Below the pieces are notes generated by a model. The model saw only the letters and a list, made by a program, of their open reading frames with translations, was not told the DNA's origin and searched no databases. Both the position numbers and the translations under genes were made by a program. From positions 421,585-485,584 of the forward strand of contig NW_019775070.1 in NCBI RefSeq assembly GCF_001039355.2: a DNA stretch of 64,000 bases. Direction: 5' to 3'. Origin of the DNA: Lingula anatina (taxonomy: Eukaryota; Brachiopoda; Lingulata; Lingulida; Lingulidae). Below are positions 22,080-34,600 of the stretch, one piece after another (the first letter of the stretch is position 1; each line of letters opens with the position of its first letter).

Positions 22080-24300
22080 CTCGGAGAAAAACTGATTAAA
22101 TTGGGTTTACTTCTTTTGAAAGTTAGGAGTCTCCTGTTGTTAGGTAAGGTGCCAGAATGTATATTTTCTCTCTACTTGAAAGGAGTAGATTTTGAGGAGT
22201 AAGTTTTGAATACATTATTTTTCTATAAATACGCGCTTTGTATATGTAATTCATAATAAGCATTAAGTGACCTCACTGTTTCATGTCTGAAATATTTATG
22301 CTGCATTAACTACGTTTAGGAATGTCATTAACACTTGGCATTATAGCGTCAGATAATGTAGACAGATGACAATTTAATTTTCAAAATGTGTTTGGATACG
22401 TAACTACTGTACAAGATGATTTTGGGCAGCCAGGGAAAAGCATTAAAAACAATATAGAATCCATTAAAAGGAGTGTTCCTTGTAAATTATTCGCCTTTTA
22501 AATGTTTTGAAATATTTATGAACCTTCATAATTTAAAGGCAAAATGATGTATTATTCCATTCTTTGTCCTAAATCAAATTCATTTTCTCAAACAACTGTT
22601 GTCTCTATTTAGCTTATGTTTATTTACATTAAGTTACGAAATTTACATCCAAAGGCAAATAAATTGCGTTCAGTTTGGTCAATGTATATACTGGAGGCGG
22701 TACTTAAACCAGTAGGTGGACAGAATGTTGCAAGTTGTTGCTTTTGGCCACGTAACACTGCTGACTTAACCTCGCCTCCCTGGGGGCCGTGATGTAGTGG
22801 ACGCCAAATGACCACTCGTCTACCTGACACGCCCCCTTTGGTACACATTTTCTAAGAATCTAAAGTGTGAGTTAAATTTGGTAATGAGAGGAAAATATTT
22901 TGTTGTGTTACTCCGCCTGTACCCACCCACTCAGCAAAATCCTGCATTCGCCAGTAAAACTCAAAAGCTAACATAACATATAAGGGTTTTAGATGTAGTC
23001 GTATTAAATCCCCATTGCATGCTGAAATATCCTGTGCTCTTAATCTAATAGTATGCTTCTATCTTACATAATGCAAGTGAAAAATTTCAAAAACTTAATT
23101 TCACTTTTAAAGGGTTAGAAATGCATGTTAACTTTAGGCAAACGAAGTAACCCTGAAACTTCTATCAGCACATTTTTAAATGTTTAGACGTCTTTGGAGT
23201 AATTCTTGGCAAGCACTACAGAATTGTCGCCGAAAGAATCTGTTTTATTTTATTTATCTTTTTTTTGGTACCGAAAGGTACCTTATTAGACTCAACCTAT
23301 TATCCGGACAAGGAGTGCCAAAATTTCACAATTCCAAATTTGTTTTCTTAAATACCAGTGTCAGTTGAGATTTGCACAACGAACTGAAGACAATAGTAGT
23401 TTGTCCATAGAATTTTGTTCTATTCATTAAACATAGGACAGCATTCAAGTTAGATTAGCAAGTGAAGTAAGCCTTGCTGTAAATTTTTCAAAAAAAGTTC
23501 TTTGGTTCCATTCTGCAGCCAATATAAGGCACTTCAACTAGCGTGCATAACGCCGATTTTATCACCAAAGACATCATAAAATAATCTCAAGGTTGCGGTT
23601 GCCACTTTGGCTTTAAATTCCCTCATTACAACCGCAAATGATACGAGATCAACAATTGGTTTATCAGGATTTTATTACTTATTTGCAATAGCTTGTGCAT
23701 CCGAACACAAAGATGTACCTGTAAAATACGTCATGAAACAAATCCCTTGTTTGTCATCTTAAGGCTTAAAATTCCCCAATAATGACACAAACAGCCACAT
23801 CACTGGACGGAAACAAGGACAACAACAAAAACAACCCCAAGGTCAGATTTATTTGAAATTTGAGCATAAGCCAAATAAGGCAAACGTCAACTCAGTGAAT
23901 CGAATGCAAACACTGCTGCGAATAGGGGACATCTCTGCCTGTCTAAGTAATATTAAGAGGTTTGGGTTTAAGTTTAAATTCAAAAATTAAAAAATTTAAA
24001 AGTTGGCAAAAATAAGTTTTCAGAATAGAGTTGATATAGTAATTATAACTTAATCTTACGAGTTTTTAATCTAACGTGTTTATAATTGTTTGTTTCAGCA
24101 AACTCAAAGTAGGGTTTGCCTGCACCAAAGTAACCAATTTTGAAATATAGCCATCATACTACATATAGGAACCAAAACACTGGAACGTAATTTTGCTTAT
24201 GTGGCAAATGCCTGCTGTCCGATGACGAACAGTTTTAATGAAACGGAATCTATAAAATGGGATGGGGTATGAGTACATAAGACAATATAATATATAACAA

Positions 24301-24303
<3 letters not shown>

Positions 24304-24355
<52 letters not shown>
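24304..24355. repeat. TA dinucleotide microsatellite
   Basis: Uninterrupted (AT)n of about 52 bp. Confidence 0.97.
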
Positions 24356-24359
<4 letters not shown>

Positions 24360-26336
24360 CCTCAGTACCCTTATAGGGGCCTATCAATTTACTGTATCCT
24401 CTCTAGATTCTGGAGGAAATTCTCCACGACAATCAGGAATAGTTGAAAAACACGCACACGCATTAACGCGAATATGTCCATTAAGTTTAACGGGTGGCGT
24501 GTTTGAAGACGGCTAATCCAGAGTTCGACATATGATCTGTCCTACGTGCCGCTTCATAAAAGTATCAAGCCGAATTTACCTTTAAATTTATATCAAATAT
24601 CCTTAAAGTGTGACTTATCTAATGGAAAGATGACAATTTTTATCAGCAAAATTACAATATCGACACCTATCAAAGTGTTTTACAATAACCCAATGGCGAC
24701 CATTGAATACCCTCTTCCCCCAAGCCTGAATAAGAAAGGAGGTCTAATAAAAAGAGTCGAACGTGATTTTCACACGTTTGGCCGTGACATTAACAAATGC
24801 GTTCCAGCACATCGATCCCGATTAAAATAGTAAAGCCCTGAGCAACTATCGATTATTTGTAACAAATTGACCGGGCATTTGACGGATCGCCACGCGGATA
24901 TTGGCAATAGAGATGGGGTGGACTTCTTCCCGATTAGCGGTGATCAATGACTCGTTTGACAGCATGTTTTTCACTTAATTAAAAGAGATCTAGTTGCTTG
25001 GCAACTGTGTGCCTTAAGTGGGACTTTTTACAAAGTAAAATCGTTGAGGTTTGCTGAAGAAATAATGGAATAAAACTGATCGATAGATCACACAGTGTTT
25101 CCGTTTTTTTTTTATTCCAGAATTCGGCCAAAAATAATGATATAGTGTGAACTAGGTGTTGAATATACTAAAATTAAAAAATGACATACATGTAATTTTT
25201 TACTCTAGTTCATTGAATAATTGAGGCCTATAGTTAAATGAGCTCGAGGAAATTGTGAACTGGTATGTATTAATTTGGTACTTTGTAAGTTAAATGAAGT
25301 TGCTTGACCTTTGTTGTATACAGCATATCATATTGAATATGACTCGTTTTTCCAAAAAGATGAAAAAGAAATCCGTAATTTTAATACACGCATATATATA
25401 CATTTTCATCTGACAAAATCTTTTACAAGATGCGTTGCATCACTTTGGAATTTTGATAAGTACATGAAGAAGACTATATTGTATGTGGTGTGCAAAAAGG
25501 GACTACGTTACGAAATCCTGGATATTTAAATGAGGCTCTTTATACACATCACTCCCGCTAAACATACACCAGTTCACATTTTACTGGAAAAATAAAGATT
25601 TATACTAGTGTATACATTGTATATGTATACGCCCTTGCATAAGCCTTGAACCAAGTCCACGAGCACTCGGACACTATATTACTATAAACATTACACGATA
25701 ACTTTCTTTTAAAAGGCCGTTCACGGTTTAAACTAAGTACCGAACATCAGATGGCGTAACCGAATAACTCCAAGGACTAAACCAGTATTTGCCCAAGTTA
25801 TAAACCCCCCATAACTCAACTTGAGGAAGTTTACACATTGCGAACTAAAACCGCGGACAAATATTGTTCCAACAGGAAAGGATCACCTGTTGGGGAAGTT
25901 GTGCGAAACTTTAAACCAATCCGGCCACTGAATTGGGAGCGGTCACAGGTCAGCACGCGGACTTCCACGCGGCTGCATGGACTCACACTCACAGCATTAA
26001 AACTTGTTCATTATTTTAGTAATATGCGTCAAAGTGTAAATCGATGTGATGATGATATAACTCTTCTCGGTCTAAAATAGAGATTTGTAGCATTGTACAG
26101 GCGATTTTGCCTTTTGACTTCATGCTGATCATTATATACTTTGAAGTTTACTTTGAGGTTTTGTGCCATGAAATTCGACAAACAGAATGACCGCAAGATG
26201 GACACACTGCCTGTAATATCAAGTTTGGGTCAGGTAATCTTTTAAGAATAATTGAGTCGGTCCGTGCGTGTCATTGTTTCGAAGATATCATTTCCGATCA
26301 CGGCCAGAGCAAACAAAGTTGTTTTGACCTTTAGAA

Positions 26337-26495
26337 ATGTTGTTTTCAAAACCAAAGAGCCTCGTGGTCAACAAGAAGGACCGTTTCCGTGTGGACAACG
26401 GCTTAGGCGACACTCTCAAAATAGACTTCAATGAGCCGGGTAATAATCGACTTATTGACGGGGCTAATTTCTTCGTTGACTGTTACATTCCGTGA
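26337..26495 (+). CDS. Candidate short coding segment, unidentified
   Basis: A 52-codon frame from ATG at 26337 to TGA at 26493. It has coding-like codon use (AAG AAG GAC CGT TTC CGT GTG GAC AAC GGC) and well-mixed composition, including the segment FRVDNGLGDTLKIDFNEPG. AATAAA begins at the last base of the stop codon, as if a transcript ended here. No family is recognised. It could be a terminal exon, a retroposed fragment or chance. A donor-like CCGG/GTAATA lies inside. Confidence 0.2.
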   Translation: MLFSKPKSLVVNKKDRFRVDNGLGDTLKIDFNEPGNNRLIDGANFFVDCYIP

Positions 26496-29400
26496 ATAAA
26501 CAATGCCCGTTAATGGAAGCAAATAGCCCCACGTGGACTTAAACAACAATGAGACTCCCGCTGAGATAATAGATGAGAGATGCTAACCGAAATGACCAGC
26601 CAACAAAATTTTTATGATTCGGTGTCACTTTATATACTGTATACACACGGGATCAGCCAGCTTTGTAAAGTCCATAGAAAGTTCATTACTTTTGCTAAGC
26701 CTTCCCACAGAGGCAATCCAGGCTGTCATTTTTTGTCCAAAATTATCATAATTGTGTATATATGCCATAATATTTAGAAAATAAGATGCGGCAAATAAAA
26801 TGGTACACGCCCTATCGACTACAACCTATCGACCACCCGAGCGAGATTTCGTTTGGCGTTCAACACAAATCCCATTATACCGGTACTCGTAATTTGCTAA
26901 GGTCAACACACGGGAAGACAAAGACCTCGTTGTGTTTAATTATGAAGAACAAACGAGAACCGGTGATGAACTTATTCCCAATCAAAGAACAGAGGATATG
27001 CTCACGCAATCTCTGTTGCCACAGGGATACTTCATTAACAACTGCCTATTGTTTTACGCGAGATAAAAGGCATAGTGATATCTGGGTGGGTCAATTAATA
27101 CACGCACTTTCTTTGTATTTTACATACTATACTCTAATATGCTAACCGGAGGGGTCGGATCAAAGGCTAGAATTTGATATAAAATCTTTTCACAAGGCCA
27201 TGTGATGCAAAGTTGTGCATTTATCACAAATTCTTGAAATGTTTATTTGGGAATAATTATGGTTCCACTTCTTTCACGTATGAGGGTTAATAATTAAGTA
27301 CTTAATTCACAGCTTGCCTCCCAAGACGCGTTAAGCAGTGCATGATAATTTGTTTTAGAAATATTTTTGAAAGTGAGACCTTAAGTTTAGGAATTTAATT
27401 CCTATTTGTGTTTAATCGTTTTTTATCGTAACTGCACTGGGCCCCTGCTCTCATGAATGACGAAGGGTGAATTCCTAATGAAAACGGGATTTTGAAAAGT
27501 TTATTCAACAAATGTAAATACCTGAAGCATGTCAAAATTCCGTCTGTTTTTATATCGTTCAATAAGTCAACAGCTTTTCAAATCTCCAATTCGTAATTTT
27601 GCACAGTTATGCGAATGTCATGTCCTAGTGTATGACCGGTGAAACGTCCTCCCGTTGTAATACTTTGACTTTTTGGAAGTAAAAATTCCTCGTGTGCTAG
27701 CAAGCGTACCTTTGGTTAATAGAAAGGTTATATGAGTTTGTTATAACTGATACGCTGCCAAAACTCCGTACGACCCCAAGGGTTCTATGTAAACTCTCCG
27801 ATTAATAGCAGTAAATTAGGGGTAACAATCCCACCGTTTTGTTCCTTTTCTACCCAGTTGAAGCAAATGGCACCTCTGAATAACATAGCTTGATTTGCTT
27901 ACTGATCAGCCGTAAACTAGGCAAACACACTCAAGTTATCGGGTGCACCTTCCTCATATTCTCTGTCCGTAAATAAAAGAAGTGGCATTTGACTCGTATT
28001 GTGCGCCCTTTCTTCGTATTGAGGAAACAAATAAACAATCTGATAATTGCAAAAATTCCCTTCATTGAGAAGGTTAATAACATGCAGGAAAACGCGTGAA
28101 ATGTACTATAAAGGGTTTTCTCGCTCCTCTATTTACCTCCGCCCCCTGCATTGAAAACGTGATTTAACATAATTAGCACAAGTTGTAATCGCTTCTGCCT
28201 TCCGTCAATAAACAAGCAGCAAACTAAAGGGCAATTTACTAATGCACGGTCTTAGTCGCTCCTTAAATTAGTATTCAATTTCTTTATAAGAAATTGAGAC
28301 ACAAAATACCACAAGAAAGTGTATAGGCCTATATGGTGTTTCACGATTCAAATATTGAGGTGGGGCCGTTCAAACTCTGATATCGTAACGAGGACATTTA
28401 TTTCCATTTTCTTGGATGTTTTCTTGAATGCCCTTACTGGCTGATCTTTAATATCCAAAATTTTATAATAAATTATATATATATCAAGAGTGAAAATAAA
28501 ACTTGGCCACGGAAGTTCGGATATGGCAACTGTCAAGGTGCCATAACCTCGGCGTGTACATTACAGAGTGTTAAAGGTGTTGATTGAAACACTGGCTCAA
28601 ACTACTTTTTTCCGTATATTAAACTGTGCATAATATCAAGTTAAAAGCAACATGGACTGGTTTCTTGGTCAGTATTTGTATTATGAAGTCCTCGTTCAGG
28701 CAGTGGGTACGACTTGTGGTAGCCTACATGGTGTGCTATATGGGGTAAGGCCCGTTTTTAGATCCAGACAGAACGCATGCTGTAACTAAATCAGATAATT
28801 TGCGCAATCTGGATAGCGAAAAAAATCCGATGATGACAGAAACAAAACTTATCCACCAATACATACACCCAATATGACGTGAAATCGCTCACCCTCGCTG
28901 GTGCACAAACACAATCAAACAGAATCTAAGGGAAATGGAATTATATGCTCTGTATAATTTTTATTTCAACCACAATTCCGCAGTCTTCTAAGACTGATAT
29001 CTTTCTGAATGGCGAACATTTTAAAGTATAGTGGATGGCGTTTTCACCCATTGTCTCCTCGGGAAATAGGCCTAGACCTACTCGGATATGGGCCTACATA
29101 AAGTTCATATACTCTGAAACCTTCTCAATAAAAAAGAGTTATTCTGTTAAAAATGCACGATTTACTAAATGTATCTGCAATGGCACTGAGCTCGGCCATG
29201 GGGGCGGGGACAGGAAGAACAGGTCTATGTCATCCATTGAGATAAAAAAACATATGATGAGGTTGATGAAAAGCCTCACATGTAGGGACTTCATCTGATT
29301 GCGGTAGATGTACCGTTGATCGACCGTCATGTAACGCATTCCAGATTAGTGAGAACAAAATTGATAGTTAGTTAGTTAAGGACGCTTGTTAATGACCAAA

Positions 29401-29939
29401 CTCATATAGGTGTTTTAATAATGGACTAGGTAATCAAAATGGAAATCCGAATAATTGATATCAGCCACTAGGCCTACTACTTATATATAAGCTCCAATTT
29501 AAATATTAACATCAGGTACGCTCCAAAAAATATAGGCCTATAGGTGGTTAGACAAATTTTTAAGGTGAATGTAACGTTTTGTAAGAAGTTGTGATTGGCA
29601 AAAAAAAAAAAAAAAAAAAGCATTCTGGAAATTTTCAAACTCATGCAAGAGTATCTTTAAATGGTCTAAGTTTAGGTCCCCTAAAACATACTTCAGAAAA
29701 AATAAAGAAAAAATGGCCATTTCTCTTAGAGGAATATATTATTCATCGTCACACAACAGATGCAAAATAGGAAATATCAGCACAAACTCATTTTCGTACT
29801 AGATTAGGCTTTTAGATCTAACCGTTCAGAGGCGAACAATATTTCAATTTTTTTGCTCCACGTAGGCCTACGTGCAGTCTAATGTAGTGTCTTTTCTCAA
29901 TTATGAGACATATCAATTGAACACAGGTCATTTGTAAAA

Positions 29940-30220
29940 NNNNNNNNNNNNNNNNNNNNNNNNNNNNNNNNNNNNNNNNNNNNNNNNNNNNNNNNNNNNN
30001 NNNNNNNNNNNNNNNNNNNNNNNNNNNNNNNNNNNNNNNNNNNNNNNNNNNNNNNNNNNNNNNNNNNNNNNNNNNNNNNNNNNNNNNNNNNNNNNNNNNN
30101 NNNNNNNNNNNNNNNNNNNNNNNNNNNNNNNNNNNNNNNNNNNNNNNNNNNNNNNNNNNNNNNNNNNNNNNNNNNNNNNNNNNNNNNNNNNNNNNNNNNN
30201 NNNNNNNNNNNNNNNNNNNN
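29940..30220. other. Assembly gap (281 N)
   Basis: Run of 281 unknown bases, bordered on the right by a 29-base A run at 30221-30249. The homopolymer probably broke the assembly. An apparent open frame spanning the gap is an artefact. Confidence 1.
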
Positions 30221-30251
<31 letters not shown>

Positions 30252-30559
30252 CGTTACTGTGTGTAAGAGTGTAAGACAACAGTAATGATGAATATCTCTC
30301 GCAATCAGGATTAAGAGCTCTTTTGCACAGTTTTATTTGTAACAGTTAACGTTATGTCTGAAGTTATCACGAAAAAAAAATGACGGTGAATTTATGTAAA
30401 GAAACTTATTTTGTAGATCATAGCCTGTCAGCCCAATGTTCAAGTGGTTCATGAAGAATGGGGAATCTTCTGAGTAATCAAAATTGAACCTTTTAAATCC
30501 AATCAATCCCTTTGCTCTACAAAACTCTTAAAGCAGACGAGTCTGTCAAAACCACAAGC

Positions 30560-30655
30560 AGACGATAGCGATTTCCTTCCTCCTTTCCGAGTGAGATCTC
30601 GCTGATCACGAGATCCAATATGGCAGCTTTGTGATGTGTACGTGTTTTACGGTGG
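30560..30655 (+). promoter_or_regulatory. Possible promoter and first non-coding exon of the SLC41A gene
   Basis: A locally more G+C-rich patch ends at a donor-like ACGGTGG/GTAAAA at 30656. It contains a short ATG frame (ATGGCAGCTTTGTGA) that cannot encode the transporter. The coding exon at 31190 follows a separate acceptor at 31071, so an upstream non-coding exon is required unless the transcript is trans-spliced. This is the only candidate I see close by; the start is approximate. Confidence 0.25.
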
Positions 30656-31071
30656 GTAAAAAATATTTTAAATCTAAATTTCCACACTACTGCCAAACAG
30701 ATGACATCCTAATCAGAAAATTAAAAATGTGACATGTAAATGCAAGGCTAAATACATATTGCAATCGCATGAGCTGTGTATGTTTAAAGCAGGGATCAAG
30801 TTTGTTTAGTTTGGTCAGCTGGCTGCTCGTCGTAATAGACGTAATACGCTCACACTCACAGTCCAATATTGATGCTCATATACTTACGAAATAATATCTG
30901 CTGTTTTATATAATTGCACCAAAAGCTATATACAGTTTAAAGTCTATACATCTAAAAGGCGAAACCAGGTCATTTCAAGCAAACAGTTTTTGTACTGTTG
31001 TGGTTGTGCTTTACCATTATATTGCCAGTGCAACATATGATAACTAATGTTTTATTACATTTTAACTCTAG

Positions 31072-31189
31072 ATTATGCAGCCTTCCCCACTGCCCAAAAC
31101 CCTGTGGTAAAACGGCAAAGATATGATGCCGTGATACCACCTCAGCTGAGAGACAAATCTAGATTTTACATCGAAGATAATTAATACTT
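31072..31189 (+). promoter_or_regulatory. 5' UTR part of SLC41A exon 1 with an upstream ORF
   Basis: The segment follows an acceptor (TTTTAACTCTAG, AG at 31070-31071) with a textbook branch-point-like TAACTAAT at 31041. An 11-residue upstream ORF, ATG at 31075 to TAA at 31110, precedes the main start. An in-frame TAA at 31178-31180 shows that the main ORF does not extend upstream of 31190. Confidence 0.55.
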
Positions 31190-31663
31190 ATGTTACATGT
31201 ACGTAAAAAGATGGTCCCTCACATCCTTCCGAACTGCTCTACGACAATACCCAACAAGTCGGGTGATGACTCAGGCAGAGAATTGACCTCTCCACGCCAT
31301 AGGAGAGGATCTGGAGAGCCTGGAGACAAATATGTCCATCAAAAACACAATGGCTCACATGCTATTCTCGACAATACTATTGAAACGCTGAGGACAGCTT
31401 CTGGAAATTCATTAAGTAATGGCAGTGCACCGCTAGAGGAGGAAGAAATTGTAAGTGACACAGAACCCCTGCTGCAGCAACAACACAGAGAAGCAAGTAG
31501 GAAGCTAGAGGGAGATTTTGATGATGGGCCAGAGTTTGATTTTCGTTCTCCTCCCCCTGAGACGGAAGAGACAGCTCTGACAATTGCTCTGCAGGTGTTT
31601 GTTCCTTACCTCATAGCTGGATTTGGAACTGTAGGAGCAGGCCTAGTGTTAGATGTTGTGCAG
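31190..31663 (+). CDS. SLC41A: SLC41A coding exon 1
   Basis: Starts at ATG 31190 or 31211, both in frame; the second (AAAAAGATGGTC) has the purine context usual for initiation. It encodes the hydrophilic acidic N-terminus, including an [14 protein letters not shown] stretch that resembles an acidic dileucine sorting signal (DTEPLL). The first helix follows ([18 protein letters not shown]). Donor CAG/GTAAGA, phase 0. Confidence 0.93.
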
Positions 31664-34600
31664 GTAAGACTACAAAAGTTTTGTTTTTAGTCAATTGGCT
31701 GGCTGTTTAATGGGGGGGGGGTGGGGGTGGGGGGTGAAGGATTGTACTCACAGACTTATTTTTTAAGAGTAACTAATTGACAAAGAGTTTTAAATAGAGT
31801 GTTTTTTTGTATTCTGGTAAAAATTTGTAATGAAAGTGTAGTAGACATTTTTAGCTAGTACGTGCATCTTGTGCACAAGGCTGTCTACTCATTCAATTAC
31901 CAGTACCTGTAGCACAAGCAGCATATGTTCTGTACAAATTTATGATAAATATCATTATACCAGCATAATTCATACTAATTCGCATAATGTTTCTAAATAT
32001 TTCATATTTCTTTTTCCTGGTTTTAGCACTAGTACAGTCATCAGTCAGTAAATCATAATGGCATTTTAACCTCTCTAATTGTTATTGTTGTGTTTAATCA
32101 AACCTGATTTTAAAAAGCTCTTTTTAATGAGATTGGTTGATATTGGTTGATTTTTTTCTGCTGACCCAGTTTTAACTGCAAAACTTGGTCATAGTGTGTC
32201 TATCAATACTGTTTAATGCTTTCACAGCACAATTAATTTTATGTAAGTGCTTTCAATAATTCTGTAAATAGTTGATATTATAATTATAATCATTTGTCTT
32301 TAAGCATTGGGAAGTGTTTGCCAAGGTCTCAGAGGTGTTTATACTAGTCCCAGCTTTATTAGGACTGAAGGGAAACCTGGAAATGACTCTGGCATCACGG
32401 CTCTCCACACAGGTAAGTGGAGGGGCCAGTTGCACAAAAAACCTTAAAAAGCCTGAAAGTTGGTCTGAACTTTAAGACAAAAGCTCTTAGGCTGTGTTCG
32501 CATGAAAAATCTATTTTCTAAAAATCTATTTGCGGTATCTTGTGATCACGGTCTGTGCCCTGAATACCCCGCGGCGTAATTACTGGCAGCGTTGAGAATT
32601 AATTACAGCTTTGGAAATAACTGGGTCGCGCTGCCCCTAATTACGCCGAGGGGTATTCAGGGCACAGACTGTGATCACAAAATACCGCAATTAGATTTTT
32701 GGATTTTTAGAAAATAGATTTTTCATGTGAATGCAGCCTTAGTCTTCTTTGACCAAAGATAAATCAGTTGTAGACTCGAAGTTGGTCTTAACTTAAGGAA
32801 CAGAATTTTTAGTCCATTTTGCCATAGGATAAATCAGCAGAAGTCCCCTTGAATGAAGTATCATAATTGTGCTTGTTTTAACTTTTATTATACATGGAAA
32901 AAGAAAGCTAATGTTTGAGGTCAATACATATAATTGTATTTTAGAGGACTAATTTTACATTTATCATGAATTGAAATTATAGTTAGTCTAAATCTTGTGT
33001 CTTAAATTCAAGACCAACTTATCCTTTGTAAAACTGATCACAGATGTGGTGACAGCTGTGGAGGTTTTGCCAGTTATTTGAGACATAGTTCAAAACATAA
33101 ACAGTTCAGATGAGTCATTTGTTTGAGAGAAATTTTGAATTAATAATTTACTTGTTAAATGTTTTGATTTCATGACAGACAGTCAAGCTGAGTTGATTTT
33201 GATTGCTGCCAGTCCTGGAGGCATATTGTCAGTCCGTGAATTAAAAGATCTGACAGTTTTTCCATGTGTAAAAGTTCAGTGGGTTAAACTGCTGGATGTG
33301 GCAATAAAAAAATTAGAATTTCAACTTTCTAACATACCAACATTTTTATGAAGAAATTTTATTATTTTTACAAATATCTTTTAACAAATATATTTTCACT
33401 GATATATTTTGCCTTAAACATACATTTTTTAGTATGAATGCATTGCGCACAGAGGAAAGATGCATAACTAATTGCAATGGTCATTTGTTCTGTTTCGCCA
33501 GTAATTATATGTTTATATAGATCTGTAAATGTAAATTGTAAAAGTGATTGGTTTTATTGCTATTTTCTAAGCTGTCAGTAGAATTGTGAATTTCAACAGG
33601 TTGTTCTCTATTTTAGGCCAATCTGGGGAACATGGACAAAGCATCAGAACAGTGGAAAATGATAGGAGGGAATTTAGCACTGACGCAGGTTGATATCAGA
33701 ATAATTGTATTTCACAAAAGGTTGTCTGATATGTCAAATAGTGTATTGTCCTACTTAAAGACTTGTTTGCATTAAGAATTGAACTGTAGCTCTGAATTCT
33801 TCATGAACATTTGTTTGATTTTTAGCATTCATGACTGCCATGTGGTAGTCTGTGTTCAGTGATTTTGCAAAAGTTTGCTCACATAGATTACGGGAATGAT
33901 GAATATGTTGTACTTCTTATAATTATAAAACTCATGGAATTTTCGTGTCTGTTCCACCTATCACAATTACTTTTTAAAAATGCATACAGTTTGCGACTAC
34001 TACATGCATTGCTATCAAAATATTGGTATTATTATTTGTTAGTTTACTATCATATGGTCCTATTTCTCCTTCCAGGCTCAGGCAATCATTGTTGGGTTTC
34101 TTGCTGCCATAGCTGCTATGGTGATGGGATGGATACCTGAGGGCAAGTTTAGTCTGTCCCATGCCCTGTTATTGTCTGCAAGCAGTGCCTTGACAGCATC
34201 TTTGGCTAGTCTAGTCTTAGGTTGGTTTAGCATATTGTAGAATATAGTTACTGTATTATTGTGCCACTAGTTTCGGCAATATGTGTTGTTACCCTTTTGA
34301 TGGGTCACACCCGGCTGGTGGTACATGTACATACCCAGTAGGTAGAGACCCCTCTTTGATCCTCTATCATCTTGAATGTGCATTTGTTTCCACAATCTGG
34401 TGAAAATTAACAGCTTTGATGAATAAGAATATTGGTGTTTAAAGCAATAATAACTCTTCCTTTGAGATTCAAAAATCCGCAAGAAATACATTGTAAACAA
34501 CGCATGGAAATATATTCTATTGCATTTTACCACTAAAACGGCCGTTATTGTAGTAAAACTAAAATCTGTGCTTGTCAGTAGGGCTTTCGATGCTTTTCTT

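Larger units (their letters stand above)
21759..29939. other. Long A+T-rich stretch, no convincing gene
   Basis: No multi-exon gene could be assembled. It contains a 16-bp-arm hairpin at 22026-22079, a TA microsatellite, a candidate short coding segment at 26337-26495, and a cluster of TAGGCCTA octamers between 28324 and 29870. A 20-base A run at 29600-29619 could mark a retroposed tail. Other open frames of 60-120 codons (for example 24546-24830 and 26786-27145) lack domains or splice context. Confidence 0.45.

Noticed and set aside
29818-30279. 153-residue open frame across the assembly gap
   Set aside because: Most of it is unknown residues from N bases, flanked by a poly-A run; not a gene.
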